Assembly (NCBI RefSeq): GCF_011300455.1
Contig: NZ_CP049869.1
Span: 2,569,501 to 2,633,500, forward strand
Length of the DNA stretch: 64,000 bases
DNA from: Sphingomonas piscis
GTDB lineage: Bacteria; Pseudomonadota; Alphaproteobacteria; Sphingomonadales; Sphingomonadaceae
Reading direction: 5' to 3'
The translations under genes and the position numbers were made by a program. The notes beneath the pieces were generated by a model that searched no databases, was not told the DNA's origin, and saw only the letters and a program-made list of their open reading frames with translations. Positions within the stretch are counted from its first letter, which is position 1. Each line of letters opens with the position of its first letter. Below, in pieces: positions 36,843 through 45,808 of this stretch.

Positions 36843-37009
36843 CAGCCGGCTGCCCTGATGAGTTCGTCCAGCTCGGCGACCACTTCCCGGACTTTGGCGC
36901 GGAGTTCCTCGGCGCCTTTATCCTGCGGACGCGCGGCAAGGGCGCGCTCGATGCGATCCAGCGCCCGGTCGGCTCGGTCCAGTGCGATCGAGATGCCCCC
37001 GTCGGTCAT
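36842..37009 (-). CDS. Small coiled-coil protein encoded with ZapA, 55 residues
   Basis: The frame from ATG 37009 encodes MTDGGISIALDRADRALDRI, then ERALAARPQDKGAEELRAKV and REVVAELDELIRAAG. It is strongly helical with hydrophobic residues at heptad spacing, so a short coiled coil is likely. The TGA overlaps the zapA ATG. A partner role with ZapA or FtsZ is suggested by the coupling only. A longer upstream reading to 37261 runs into the transketolase coding region and is not credible. Confidence 0.72.
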   Translation of the reverse strand: MTDGGISIALDRADRALDRIERALAARPQDKGAEELRAKVREVVAELDELIRAAG

Positions 37010-37090
37010 GGCAGAAGCGACTACGCAAGATGACCCGGGCTCGCAAGCATTGACGCTCAACGGCTCACCCCCCAAAGGGGCCTTCCTGTC

Positions 37091-37109
37091 GGTCCGGTGA
37101 GTCCGGACC
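37091..37109 (+). promoter_or_regulatory. Hairpin in the tkt leader
   Basis: GGTCCGG-TGAGT-CCGGACC forms a perfect 7-bp stem with a 5-base loop, ending 25 bases before the GTG start of tkt. A second small stem (CCCC-AAA-GGGG, 37070-37080) lies just before it. These may shape the leader of the glycolytic operon or end an opposite transcript; neither is followed by a T-run. Confidence 0.35.
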
Positions 37110-37134
37110 AATCCCATCGACGGAGCGAGACGAC

Positions 37135-39110
37135 GTGCAGCCGACCCAACGCCGACTGGCCAATGCGATCCGCGCACTGGCAATGGATGGAGTTGAAGCC
37201 GCAAACAGCGGGCATCCGGGATGCCGATGGGCATGGCCGACGCGGCGACCGCCTTGTTCACCCGCCATCTGAAGTATGACCCGGCCGATCCGAAATGGCC
37301 CGACCGCGACCGCTTCGTGCTGTCGGCCGGCCATGGGTCGATGCTGGTCTATGCGTTGCTGTACCTGACGGGATACGAGAAGCCGACGCTGGACGACATC
37401 AAGAACTTCCGCCAGTTGCACAGCCCCTGCGCCGGCCACCCGGAAAATTTCGAGCTTCCAGGCGTGGAGTGCACCACCGGGCCCTTGGGCCAAGGTCTCG
37501 CCATGGGTGTCGGAATGGCCATTGCGGAACGGCACCTCAACGCGGTGTATGGCGACGATCTGGTCGATCACCGCACCTTTGTGATCGCGGGCGATGGCTG
37601 CCTGATGGAAGGCATCAACCATGAGGCGGTCGGTATTGCCGGTAACCTCCGCCTCGGCCGCCTGATCGTGCTTTGGGACGACAACAAGATCACCATCGAC
37701 GGCTCCACCGACCTGTCGCGCAACGAGGATGTGGTCGCCCGCCACGCGGCGTGCGGATGGCACACGGTCGAATGCGACGGAATGGATGCGGGCAAGGTCG
37801 CCCAGGCGATTGAGAAGGCTATTGCGGACCCGCGCCCAAGCCTCATCCGGTGCAAGACCATCATCGGTTATGGTGCGCCCAACAAGCAGGGCACGCATTC
37901 GGTGCACGGCGCTGCGCTCGGCAAGGATGAGGTTGAGGCTGCCCGCAAGGAACTGGGACTCGAGCCCAAGGAATTCACCGTGCCTGACGACGTGCGCAAG
38001 GCGTGGCTCGCCGAGGGTCAGCGGTGCGCAACCGACCGGGCCGAATGGTACCGCCGCCTGGAAAGCAGTGGCAAAAAGGACGAGTTCCTCGCCCGTGTGC
38101 AGGGCAATGTTCCGTCCGATTGGCTGAAGCCGCACGTCGACGCGCTCGTGGCCAATGCGCCCAAGGTGGCGACCCGCAAGGCATCGGAAATGGCGCTGGA
38201 GGCGATCAATGCCGCAACGCCGTGGACCATCGGCGGCTCTGCGGACCTTACCCCGTCGAACAACACGCTGACCAAGGGCCTGCAGTCACTGACCGCCGAG
38301 AATTACAGTGGCCGCTATCTTCACTACGGCATCCGCGAGTTCGGCATGGGCGCGGCGATGAACGGCATGGCGCTGCATGGCGGCGTTGTGCCCTACGGCG
38401 GCACCTTCCTGGTCTTCGCCGATTATGCCCGCCCTGCGGTTCGTCTCGCTGCGCTGCAGGGCGCCCGGGTCATCTTCGTTTTCACCCACGACAGCATCGG
38501 CCTCGGCGAAGACGGACCGACACACCAACCGGTCGAGCACCTCGCCAGCCTGCGGTCGATCCCCAACCTCAACGTCTATCGTCCCGCCGACGCGGTGGAG
38601 ACGGCGGAAAGCTGGGCCTCGGCGCTGGAGCATGAAGGGCCGAGCGTCCTTGCGCTGTCCCGCCAAAACCTGCGCGCGGTCCGCTCGGAAGCCGCCGACG
38701 ACAACCTCAGCCATCGCGGCGCCTACGTCCTCCGCAAGGCGGGCGGCAAGCGCAAGGCAATCCTGATCGCTACCGGCTCCGAAGTCGAACTCGCCCTCGA
38801 CGTCGCCGAGCGCCTTGAAGGTGAGGGCGTCGGTGCCGATGTTGTCTCCATGCCCTGCTGGGAACGTTTCGAGGCGCAGGATCAGTCCTATCGCGACAGC
38901 GTCCTTCCGCCGGCCGGGCCCGAGCAGATCCTGCGCGTGTCGATCGAGGCCGGAAGCACCTTCGGCTGGGACCGTTACACGATGGTGAACGGCCTGCGCC
39001 TCGGCATCGACCGCTTCGGCGCGTCGGGCAAGGCCGAGGACCTGTTCAACTATTTCGGCCTCACGCCCGAGGCCATCGCACCCAAGATCATGGAGGCGCT
39101 CCAATCATGA
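37135..39110 (+). CDS. tkt: Transketolase (with one apparent frameshift near residue 28)
   Basis: Transketolase moves two-carbon units in the pentose phosphate pathway, using TPP. From GTG 37135 (GGAG 9 bases upstream) the frame reads [20 protein letters not shown] then EAANSGHPG. The continuation [20 protein letters not shown] is in another frame from 37221. One extra G in GGG (37218-37220) joins them into a normal ~658-residue enzyme. TPP-site marks include [13 protein letters not shown] and DDNKITIDG, with [20 protein letters not shown] in the pyrimidine domain. The break is probably a sequencing error. The stop overlaps the gap start (ATGA). Confidence 0.93.
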
Positions 39111-40114
39111 CGAAAGTAGCAATCAACGGCTTCGGCCGCATCGGCCGACTGGTCGCCCGCGCGATCCTTGAGCGCCCCGACTGCGGGCTGGAGCTCGTTT
39201 CGGTCAACGACCTTGCCGACGCCGAAAGCAACGCCTGGCTTTTCTCGCGTGACAGCGTCCACGGGAAGTACCCGGGCGAGGTGAAGGCGGACGGCAACGA
39301 CATCGTCGTCGACGGCAAGCGCATCAAGGTGACGGCCGAGAAGGACCCGGCCAATCTGCCCCACCGCGATCAGGGCATCGAGCTGGTGCTGGAATGCACC
39401 GGCTTTTTCACCGACCGTGCGTCTGCCCAGAAGCACATCGATGCGGGGGCCAAAAAAGTGCTGATCTCGGCGCCGGGCAAGAATGTCGACCTCACCGTCG
39501 TCTTCGGCGTCAACCATGACAAGCTGGAGGCGGGGCACACCATCGTTTCCAACGCATCCTGCACCACCAACTGCCTGGCCCCGGTTGCCAAGGTGATGAA
39601 CGACACGGTCGGCATCGAACGCGGACTGATGACCACCATCCACGCCTATACCAACGACCAGAAGATCCTCGACCAGATCCACAAGGATATCCGCCGTGCG
39701 CGCGCCGCGGCCATGTCGATCATCCCGACCACCACCGGCGCAGCCCGGGCGGTCGGCGAGGTTCTTCCCGAGCTCAAGGGCAAGCTCGACGGATCGTCGG
39801 TGCGCGTGCCAGTACCGGACGGAAGCCTGGTCGACCTGACCTTCACCCCCAAGCGCGATACGACGCGCGAGGAAGTGAATGAGATCCTGCGCAAGGCGGC
39901 GGAGAGCGGCCCGCTGAAGGGCGTGCTAGTCTACACCGAGGATCCTTTGGTCTCTGCCGACATCGTTCACACGCCCGCGTCGTCGACTGTCGACGGCCTC
40001 GAGACGGCGGTGCTGGAAGGCAAGCTGGTCCGGGTCGTCAGCTGGTACGACAATGAATGGGGCTTCTCCAACCGCATGGTCGACACGGCCTGCGCGATGG
40101 CCAAGCTCAGCTAA
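39107..40114 (+). CDS. gap: Type I glyceraldehyde-3-phosphate dehydrogenase
   Basis: This enzyme oxidises glyceraldehyde-3-phosphate to 1,3-bisphosphoglycerate with NAD. The 335-residue protein has the Rossmann start [17 protein letters not shown], the catalytic cysteine in [13 protein letters not shown] near residue 151, and the C-terminal [15 protein letters not shown]. It overlaps the tkt stop and lies 2 bases before pgk, forming one operon tkt-gap-pgk-fba-thiE. Confidence 0.98.
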   Translation: MTKVAINGFGRIGRLVARAILERPDCGLELVSVNDLADAESNAWLFSRDSVHGKYPGEVKADGNDIVVDGKRIKVTAEKDPANLPHRDQGIELVLECTGFFTDRASAQKHIDAGAKKVLISAPGKNVDLTVVFGVNHDKLEAGHTIVSNASCTTNCLAPVAKVMNDTVGIERGLMTTIHAYTNDQKILDQIHKDIRRARAAAMSIIPTTTGAARAVGEVLPELKGKLDGSSVRVPVPDGSLVDLTFTPKRDTTREEVNEILRKAAESGPLKGVLVYTEDPLVSADIVHTPASSTVDGLETAVLEGKLVRVVSWYDNEWGFSNRMVDTACAMAKLS

Positions 40115-40116
40115 GA

Positions 40117-41319
40117 ATGGCGCAGTTCAAGACGCTTGATGACTTGCCGGAGGACCTCTCCGGCAAGCGCGTCCTCGTGCGCGTCGACCTTAACGTCCCG
40201 ATGGACGGCGCGCGGGTGACCGACGACACTCGGCTTCGTGCCGCAGTGCCGACCATTGCCGAGCTGTCGGACCGCGGTGCCGTGGTTCTGCTGCTCTCGC
40301 ATTTCGGGCGTCCAAAGGGTCAAGTCCGCCCCGACATGTCCACGGCTCAGCTCGTAATGCCGCTACACCGCCTGACCGGCCGCTCCGTACGGTTCATCGA
40401 GGATTGCCAGGGACCGGAAGCGGAACGGGCAGTGACGACCATGTTGCCGGGCAACATCGGGATTTTGGAAAATACGCGCTTCCATCTCGGGGAAGAGAAG
40501 AACGACCCGGAGCTGACCAAGGCAATGGCCGCGCTCGGCGACTATTATGTCAATGACGCCTTCTCCGCTGCTCACCGCGCCCACAGCTCGACTGAAGGAG
40601 TCGCACACCTCCTGCCGAGCTTCGCGGGCCGCGCCATGGAAGCAGAGTTGAGGGCGCTGGAAAAGGCGCTCGGCGACCCCGAACGCCCGGTCGCCGCAGT
40701 GGTCGGCGGTGCCAAGGTCTCCTCCAAGCTCGCCGTCCTCGGCCACCTGGTCGGCAAGGTCGACCATCTGATCATCGGCGGCGGCATGGCCAATACTTTC
40801 CTCGCCGCACGAGGCGTCAACGTCGGCAAGTCGCTGTGTGAGCATGACCTCACCGGCGAGGCGGAAAGCATTTTCACGCGCGCGGAGCAGGCGAATTGCA
40901 CCATCCACCTTCCTTACGATGTGGTGGTTGCCAAGGAATTTGCCGCCAACCCATCCTCAATGCGCACCTGCAACGTGCACGAGGTGGGCGCGGACGAGAT
41001 GATCCTCGATGTCGGTCCAGCCGCAGTCGAAGCGCTCGGCGACGTGCTGAAGACCTGCCGTACCCTGGTGTGGAATGGCCCGCTCGGCGCCTTTGAAACC
41101 TCGCCGTTCGACGCTGCCACCGTGGCGTTGGCGCAAATTGCGGCGGCGCTGACCAAGGATGGCGGGCTGGTCTCTGTCGCGGGCGGCGGCGATACAGTTG
41201 CGGCGCTGAACCATGCGGGGGTGGCAGCCGACTTCAGCTTCGTCTCCACCGCGGGCGGCGCCTTCCTGGAGTGGATGGAAGGACGGACCCTTCCGGGTGT
41301 TGCTGCGCTTATCCGCTAG
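40117..41319 (+). CDS. pgk: Phosphoglycerate kinase
   Basis: The kinase makes ATP from 1,3-bisphosphoglycerate. The 400-residue protein has [19 protein letters not shown] near the N-terminus, [21 protein letters not shown], the hinge region [14 protein letters not shown] and the C-terminal [16 protein letters not shown] 40117 begins two bases after the gap stop and gives the usual N-terminus; an upstream in-frame start would overlap gap by 60 bases. Confidence 0.98.
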   Translation: MAQFKTLDDLPEDLSGKRVLVRVDLNVPMDGARVTDDTRLRAAVPTIAELSDRGAVVLLLSHFGRPKGQVRPDMSTAQLVMPLHRLTGRSVRFIEDCQGPEAERAVTTMLPGNIGILENTRFHLGEEKNDPELTKAMAALGDYYVNDAFSAAHRAHSSTEGVAHLLPSFAGRAMEAELRALEKALGDPERPVAAVVGGAKVSSKLAVLGHLVGKVDHLIIGGGMANTFLAARGVNVGKSLCEHDLTGEAESIFTRAEQANCTIHLPYDVVVAKEFAANPSSMRTCNVHEVGADEMILDVGPAAVEALGDVLKTCRTLVWNGPLGAFETSPFDAATVALAQIAAALTKDGGLVSVAGGGDTVAALNHAGVAADFSFVSTAGGAFLEWMEGRTLPGVAALIR

Positions 41320-41342
41320 GATCAACAAAGCAGGGGCTTTGA

Positions 41343-42242
41343 ATGCAGTTCGAACAAATGCGTGCGCGGATCGCCGACGGGCAGGGGTTCATCGCGGCGC
41401 TCGACCAGTCCGGAGGATCGACGCCGAAGGCGCTTACTGGTTACGGCATTACGGAAGGCAGCTGGTCCTCGGACGAGGAGATGTTCGACCTTATCCACCG
41501 CATGCGGGAGCGGATCATCACCTCGCCCTGCTTCGGCAGCGGAAAGGTCATCGGCGCCATCCTGTTCGAGCGGACCATGAATGGCCTGGTCGAGGGCAAG
41601 CCGACCCCGCAAGCGTTGATCGAGCGCGGAATCGTGCCCTTCATCAAGATCGACAAAGGCCTGGAGCCGGAAGAGGACGGCGTTCAGCGCATGAAGCCGA
41701 TCGAGGACCTCTACTCCCTGCTGGAGCGCGCCAAGAGCCTTGGCGTATTCGGCACCAAGGAACGGTCGGTGATCAACCTTGCCAACCCCGACGGGATCGC
41801 GGCAACCGTCACCCAGCAGTTTGATGTCGCGCAGCAGGTCTGCGAGGCGGGGCTGGTTCCGATCATTGAGCCCGAAGTGAACATCAGGAGCCCGGAGCGC
41901 GACGCGGCCGACCGGCTGCTGCTCGACGAACTGCTGATCGCGCTGAACGACGACCCCAACGGTGCGCCGGTCATGCTGAAGCTGTCGCTGCCGGCGACGC
42001 CGGGGCTGTTCCAGCCGCTGATCGACCACCCGCGCGTGCTCCGCGTCGTCGCGCTGTCGGGCGGGTACAGCCGGGCGGACGCTTGTGCCGAATTGGCGAA
42101 GAACCCGGGCATGATCGCCAGCTTCAGCCGCGCGCTTCTTTCTGATCTTCGTCAGCAGCAGAATGACGAGGAGTTCAATTCCACGCTCGGCGCCGCGATC
42201 GACCAGATTCACCGCGCATCGACCGCCAAAGAGCCGGCATGA
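41343..42242 (+). CDS. Class I fructose-bisphosphate aldolase
   Basis: The enzyme splits fructose-1,6-bisphosphate through a Schiff base rather than a metal. The 299-residue protein has AALDQSGGSTPKALTGYGI at the start, the sequence FIKIDKGLEPEEDGVQ, IIEPEVNI, and PVMLKLSLPATPGLF, whose lysine is the likely Schiff-base residue. LSGGYSRADA follows. It is of the short bacterial/plant-like class I type. ATG 41343 lies 23 bases after pgk, and its stop overlaps thiE (ATGA). Confidence 0.93.
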   Translation: MQFEQMRARIADGQGFIAALDQSGGSTPKALTGYGITEGSWSSDEEMFDLIHRMRERIITSPCFGSGKVIGAILFERTMNGLVEGKPTPQALIERGIVPFIKIDKGLEPEEDGVQRMKPIEDLYSLLERAKSLGVFGTKERSVINLANPDGIAATVTQQFDVAQQVCEAGLVPIIEPEVNIRSPERDAADRLLLDELLIALNDDPNGAPVMLKLSLPATPGLFQPLIDHPRVLRVVALSGGYSRADACAELAKNPGMIASFSRALLSDLRQQQNDEEFNSTLGAAIDQIHRASTAKEPA

Positions 42243-42913
42243 GCGACGAGCCTGAAGACGACTTCGACCCGACCATCTGGTCGCCGCCCCAGCGGACGGC
42301 GCCAGCGCAGTTGTACCTCATCTCCCCTCAGGAGGTAGGTGGTGCGTTTCCCGACCGGCTAAGGTCCGCGCTGTCGGCAGCACCGGTTTCGGCGTTTCAG
42401 CTCCGGATCAAGAATGTCGACAGCCACGAACGCGCCCGCCTGGCCGAGCCACTTCAGCGCATCTGCGCCGATCATGACACTGCCTTCATCGTCAACGACA
42501 GCGTCAGCTTGGCCAAGCGCCTCGGTGCGGATGGTGTCCACCTGGGGCAAAAGGATGGTGAGGTCAGGGAGGCCCGCGAGGTGCTCGGCCCTTCTGCGCA
42601 GATCGGCAAGACTTGCCACGACAGCCGTCATTTCGCGATGGAAGCGGGTGAGGCAGGGGCCGACTATGTCGCCTTCGGCGCTTTCTATCCCACAACAACA
42701 AAGCCGAGTAACTATCGGCCGCATCCAGGGATTCTTAGCTGGTGGTCGTCGCTGTTCGAGATTCCCTGCGTTGCCATCGGCGGCATCACACCCGACAATG
42801 CACAACCTTTGCTGGATGCTGGCGCGGACTTCATCTCCGTTTGCCAAGCCGTCTGGGGGCAGGACGATCCGGGTGCGGCGGTTAAGCGCTTCCAGCAGGT
42901 GATGGGCTTTTAG
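42239..42913 (+). CDS. thiE: Thiamine phosphate synthase
   Basis: The TIM-barrel enzyme joins HMP-PP with the thiazole phosphate to make thiamine phosphate. The 224-residue protein shows SAFQLRIKN, FIVNDSVSLAKRLGADGVHL, GQKDGEVREAREVLG, DYVAFGAFYPTTTK and AIGGITPDNAQPLLDAGAD. A ~20-residue hydrophilic N-terminal extension (MSDEPEDDFDPTIWSPPQRT) precedes the barrel. Its place in a glycolytic operon with TPP-using transketolase is common in this group. No TPP riboswitch was seen upstream. Confidence 0.92.
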   Translation: MSDEPEDDFDPTIWSPPQRTAPAQLYLISPQEVGGAFPDRLRSALSAAPVSAFQLRIKNVDSHERARLAEPLQRICADHDTAFIVNDSVSLAKRLGADGVHLGQKDGEVREAREVLGPSAQIGKTCHDSRHFAMEAGEAGADYVAFGAFYPTTTKPSNYRPHPGILSWWSSLFEIPCVAIGGITPDNAQPLLDAGADFISVCQAVWGQDDPGAAVKRFQQVMGF

Positions 42914-42938
42914 GAACGGGTCGGCATTGCCGTTGGTT
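42913..42938 (+). promoter_or_regulatory. Putative EcfG (general stress) promoter
   Basis: GGAAC (42913-42917), 17 bases and GGTT (42935-42938) resemble the alphaproteobacterial general-stress sigma consensus GGAAC-N16/17-CGTT, with one mismatch in the -10. It would start a transcript about 15 bases before the ATG of the 91-residue hydrophilic protein. The GGAAC begins on the last base of the thiE stop. Confidence 0.45.
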
Positions 42939-42960
42939 CTCTTCGCCAAGGAGAGAAGAC

Positions 42961-43236
42961 ATGGCCGAAGACAAAGTGACGATGCCCGTTGACGGTTCTG
43001 GCAGCGAACGCCGCGAGCCGGACGAGAATGGCGAACTCGCCTCCCGCCGCGACGAGCAATCGGGTGGCCTGCCCAACGTCGGCGAATCCGGCGGCGGCGC
43101 TTACCCCAACCCGCATGAGGGGAAGGAAGGCGGCGGCTTCCAGGGCGGCCAGTCCGAGCAAGGCTATTACGGCAAGGGCCGTCTCGGCGAGAAGGACGTC
43201 GGAGAAAGCAATAACGAGGTCTCAACCGGAGACTAA
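42961..43236 (+). CDS. Small hydrophilic, probably disordered protein, 91 residues
   Basis: The product is rich in Gly, Glu, Ser, Asp and Asn with almost no large hydrophobic residues. Short Gly-rich blocks recur (GESGGGAYPNPHEG, KEGGGFQGGQSEQGYYGKG). This composition resembles hydrophilin-like stress proteins common in sphingomonads, though no named domain is recognised. The start is well supported by AAGGAGAG 6-8 bases upstream. The possible EcfG promoter just before it fits a stress role. Its stop overlaps that of the convergent HAD gene. Confidence 0.75.
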   Translation: MAEDKVTMPVDGSGSERREPDENGELASRRDEQSGGLPNVGESGGGAYPNPHEGKEGGGFQGGQSEQGYYGKGRLGEKDVGESNNEVSTGD

Positions 43237-43898
43237 GCGTCCGCCAGCGGCGACTGCGCATAGTCGGCCAATAAGGCGCCGACATCGTCGTAGATCGCCA
43301 GCGGCCCGTGCGACGCCAAGACGTCATCCGTAAATCCGCCAGACCGGACGGCGATACTCGGGATGCCTGCCGACGCCGCAGCCTTCAGATCATAGGGGCT
43401 GTCGCCAACGACGATCGCAGCTTCGGGAGCCGAGCCGACCTTTTCCAGCGCCGCCTCGAAGATGTCGGGGCAGGGCTTGGAATGAGCGACATCGTCTCTG
43501 CTGGTTGTGGCGGTCACCAGGTCGCCGACTCCAAGCAACTCGACCCAGTAATCCAGCTCCTCCCGTGAGGCGGAGGAGGCCAGCACGACCGCTTTGCCGT
43601 CGGACCGAACCCGTTCGATCAGCGCCTTGGCGTCCCGAAACGGCTTCACCTGCGCGCGATAGCGTTTCTTGAACGCTTCCCCTTCCGCCTCGCCGAGCTG
43701 TTTCACCTCACCAGCCGAAATCCCGGGGAGCAAGGTCGGAACCAGATTGTCGCCGCCTTTGCCCACCTGAGCATGGATCGCGTCGCGGTTGAACCGATGA
43801 CCAGCATCGCGGAACGCGTCTTCCCAGGCACTGATATGCTGTTCGTTGCTATCGACGAGCGTACCGTCGATGTCGAAAAGGATGGCAGTCAAAGGCAT
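43233..43898 (-). CDS. HAD-family hydrolase (phosphoglycolate-phosphatase-like)
   Basis: The ~221-residue protein has all four HAD motifs: LFDIDGTLVDSNEQH (I), VVLASSAS (II), the lysine in SKPCPDIFEAAL (III) and VVGDSPYDLKAAASAGI (IV). A cap domain lies between I and II. A small phosphorylated metabolite is the likely substrate; it could be a phosphoglycolate or sugar phosphatase. ATG 43898 gives the canonical start MPLTAILFD; an upstream codon at 43919 adds seven residues. Confidence 0.88.
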   Translation of the reverse strand: MPLTAILFDIDGTLVDSNEQHISAWEDAFRDAGHRFNRDAIHAQVGKGGDNLVPTLLPGISAGEVKQLGEAEGEAFKKRYRAQVKPFRDAKALIERVRSDGKAVVLASSASREELDYWVELLGVGDLVTATTSRDDVAHSKPCPDIFEAALEKVGSAPEAAIVVGDSPYDLKAAASAGIPSIAVRSGGFTDDVLASHGPLAIYDDVGALLADYAQSPLADA

Positions 43899-43919
43899 GG
43901 GAGCACAAAGCCCGGCCAC

Positions 43920-44681
43920 TCAACTGGTTGCGGCTAAAAGTCTTGCCAGCGTGCGCGCGTCCTCGATCGCATGCAGGTGGATGTCGTTGTTGAAGTAAGC
44001 CCAGGCTGAGCGCCCCCGAGCGCGCTGCTCCCGCAGCCACGCAGCCCAATCCGCCATCTGCTCCTCGCTGTAGCGACCCCAATATTTGCCGCCGGTGCCA
44101 TGAAAGCGGACGTATGCGGTGCGGCCGCTCGCCCAGCGAGGCGACACCAGATCTTTGAGGTCATGGGCGACGAAGCCGGCTCCGCGGCTCTCGAGCAGCG
44201 CCAGCACCTCTTCGTCGTACCAACTGGCGTGCCGGAACTCGACGACATGCTCCAGGTCGGTGGGCAAGCGTCGAAGGAAGCCGTCGAGCCGCGGCAGGTC
44301 TTTGTGAAGGCTTGGCGGGAGCTGGTAGAGGATCGGGCCGAGCGCTGGCCCGAGCCTTCGTACTAGGTCGATGAACTCGTCCACCTGGCTTTCGCAACCG
44401 GCAAGCTTCTTCAAATGGGTGATGAAGCGGTTTGCTTTAACGGCATAGCGGAAGCCAGGAGGCGCTTTTTCCCGCCAACCGTCGAAGGTTGAGGGAAGGG
44501 GCAGGCGATAGAAGCTGGCGTTGATCTCGACGGTGCCGAATTCGTCCGCATAATGTTCGAACCAACGCTTCTGCGGCAATCCGGGCGGGTAGAAGCCTTC
44601 CTTCCAGTGCCGATACACCCAGCCTGAACAGCCGACATGAATGCCACTGACGGGCGGCACGGAAACTCCAGGCGGTTCCAT
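43920..44681 (-). CDS. DUF72 family protein (YecE-like)
   Basis: The ~253-residue protein has the TIM-barrel-like DUF72 fold. Marks are HVGCSGWVYRHWKEGFYP, FGTVEINASFYRLP, YAVKANRFITHLKKL, GPILYQLPPSLHKD, VVEFRHASWYDEEVL and YVRFHGTGGKYWGRY. AYFNNDIHLHAIEDARTLA follows. The biochemical role of the family is unknown. ATG 44681 is chosen because upstream residues are basic and non-conserved. It lies 38 bases from the divergent L,D-transpeptidase gene. Confidence 0.88.
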   Translation of the reverse strand: MEPPGVSVPPVSGIHVGCSGWVYRHWKEGFYPPGLPQKRWFEHYADEFGTVEINASFYRLPLPSTFDGWREKAPPGFRYAVKANRFITHLKKLAGCESQVDEFIDLVRRLGPALGPILYQLPPSLHKDLPRLDGFLRRLPTDLEHVVEFRHASWYDEEVLALLESRGAGFVAHDLKDLVSPRWASGRTAYVRFHGTGGKYWGRYSEEQMADWAAWLREQRARGRSAWAYFNNDIHLHAIEDARTLARLLAATS

Positions 44682-44719
44682 CGTTGCACCCGAAACAGTT
44701 CTAAGCCCAGGAGAGTTGC

Positions 44720-45808
44720 GTGCCCCGGAAAACCTTGCGTTGGAGCGCTGGCGCGATTGCCGCCGCGAGCGCTGCCCTTGCTTTCGCTCAGTCCGACAAA
44801 CAGGCCGCTGCACAGCCCGCTGCCGGCGGCTCTAAGGGTGCAGCCGCAGGAAACGCCTCGAGCGTCGACAACAGGCTCTTGCATGCGCAGGTGCTTCTGG
44901 ACACTGCCGGTTTTTCGTCCGGGGTCATCGATGGTCGCAGCGGCAGTGCGCTGAAGCAAGCCCTGCACGGTTTCCAGGAGGCAAGGGGTCTCAAACGTTC
45001 CGGCGAACTCGACAAACCGACAATCCAGGCATTGCTCCAAGCCAACCGGCCCGCCGTCGTGCAGGTGAAGCTCACGCCGGACGATGTGCAGGGGCGCTTC
45101 ATCTATCCGTTTCCGAGCAAGCCCGAGGAGCAGGCCAAGTTGCCCTTCATGGGCTATCGCAACATGTTGGAGAAGCTCGCGGAGCGTTACCACACCACTC
45201 CAGCGACCATCGTTGCACTGAACGGACCGGAGGCGAAGATCGGGGTGGGCGCCACCCTCAAGCTGCCAAACGTGGTGCCGGCGTCCCGCGACTATGGCGG
45301 AGCGGATGGCAAGCAGGCGCAACTGCTGAACCTACTCAACATCGACGGCAACCAGCCGCAGGGGAACTTCATCGTCGTCGATAAGAGCGACGGCGTCCTG
45401 AGGGTCTACCAGGGCGATGCCAATGCCGCCTCGGGTAAAGGCGGCAAGATGTCCGGCAAGCTGGTTGCGCAATTTCCGGTGACCACCGGATCCAGCCATG
45501 ATCCGCTTCCGCTCGGCAATTGGAAAGCGACGACCTATTCTTTCCTGCCGCCGTTCAATTATCAGCCGGACTTGTTCTGGGATGTCAGCGACGACAAGGC
45601 CGATCAAAAGCTGCCCGCTGGACCCAACGGCCCGGTCGGGGTAGCCTGGCTCGACCTGACGAAGGAGCATTACGGCATTCACGGCACGCCTGAACCCCAA
45701 ACGGTGAGCAAGACGGAAAGCCATGGCTGCCTGCGCCTGACCAACTGGGACGTCGTTCGGCTTTCCAGAATGCTGAAGCCAGGGTTCACGGCGGTGTTCA
45801 AGGCCTGA
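44720..45808 (+). CDS. L,D-transpeptidase (YkuD) with peptidoglycan-binding domain
   Basis: The 362-residue exported enzyme should form or attach through 3-3 peptidoglycan cross-links. A signal peptide (SAGAIAAASAALAFAQ) is followed by a PG_binding_1 region (HAQVLLDTAGFSSGVIDGRS) near 55-110 and a LysM-like stretch (LAERYHTTPATIVALNGPE). The YkuD domain has YGIHGTPEP and the catalytic SHGCLRLTNWDVVRL at the C-terminus. GTG 44720 has AGGAGA 6 bases upstream. The M23 peptidase gene starts at the last base of its stop. Confidence 0.9.
   Translation: MPRKTLRWSAGAIAAASAALAFAQSDKQAAAQPAAGGSKGAAAGNASSVDNRLLHAQVLLDTAGFSSGVIDGRSGSALKQALHGFQEARGLKRSGELDKPTIQALLQANRPAVVQVKLTPDDVQGRFIYPFPSKPEEQAKLPFMGYRNMLEKLAERYHTTPATIVALNGPEAKIGVGATLKLPNVVPASRDYGGADGKQAQLLNLLNIDGNQPQGNFIVVDKSDGVLRVYQGDANAASGKGGKMSGKLVAQFPVTTGSSHDPLPLGNWKATTYSFLPPFNYQPDLFWDVSDDKADQKLPAGPNGPVGVAWLDLTKEHYGIHGTPEPQTVSKTESHGCLRLTNWDVVRLSRMLKPGFTAVFKA

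Noticed and set aside
37842..38184. Antisense frames within tkt as small genes
   Set aside because: They simply mirror tkt codon usage; no start sites or protein-like composition.
37221..39110. Taking ATG 37221 as the real transketolase start
   Set aside because: The missing conserved N-terminus is present just upstream in another frame with a good start site, so a frameshift is the better explanation.
42200..42300. A TPP riboswitch before thiE
   Set aside because: thiE overlaps the aldolase gene by 4 bases, so there is no leader; no THI-box text was seen there or before tkt.
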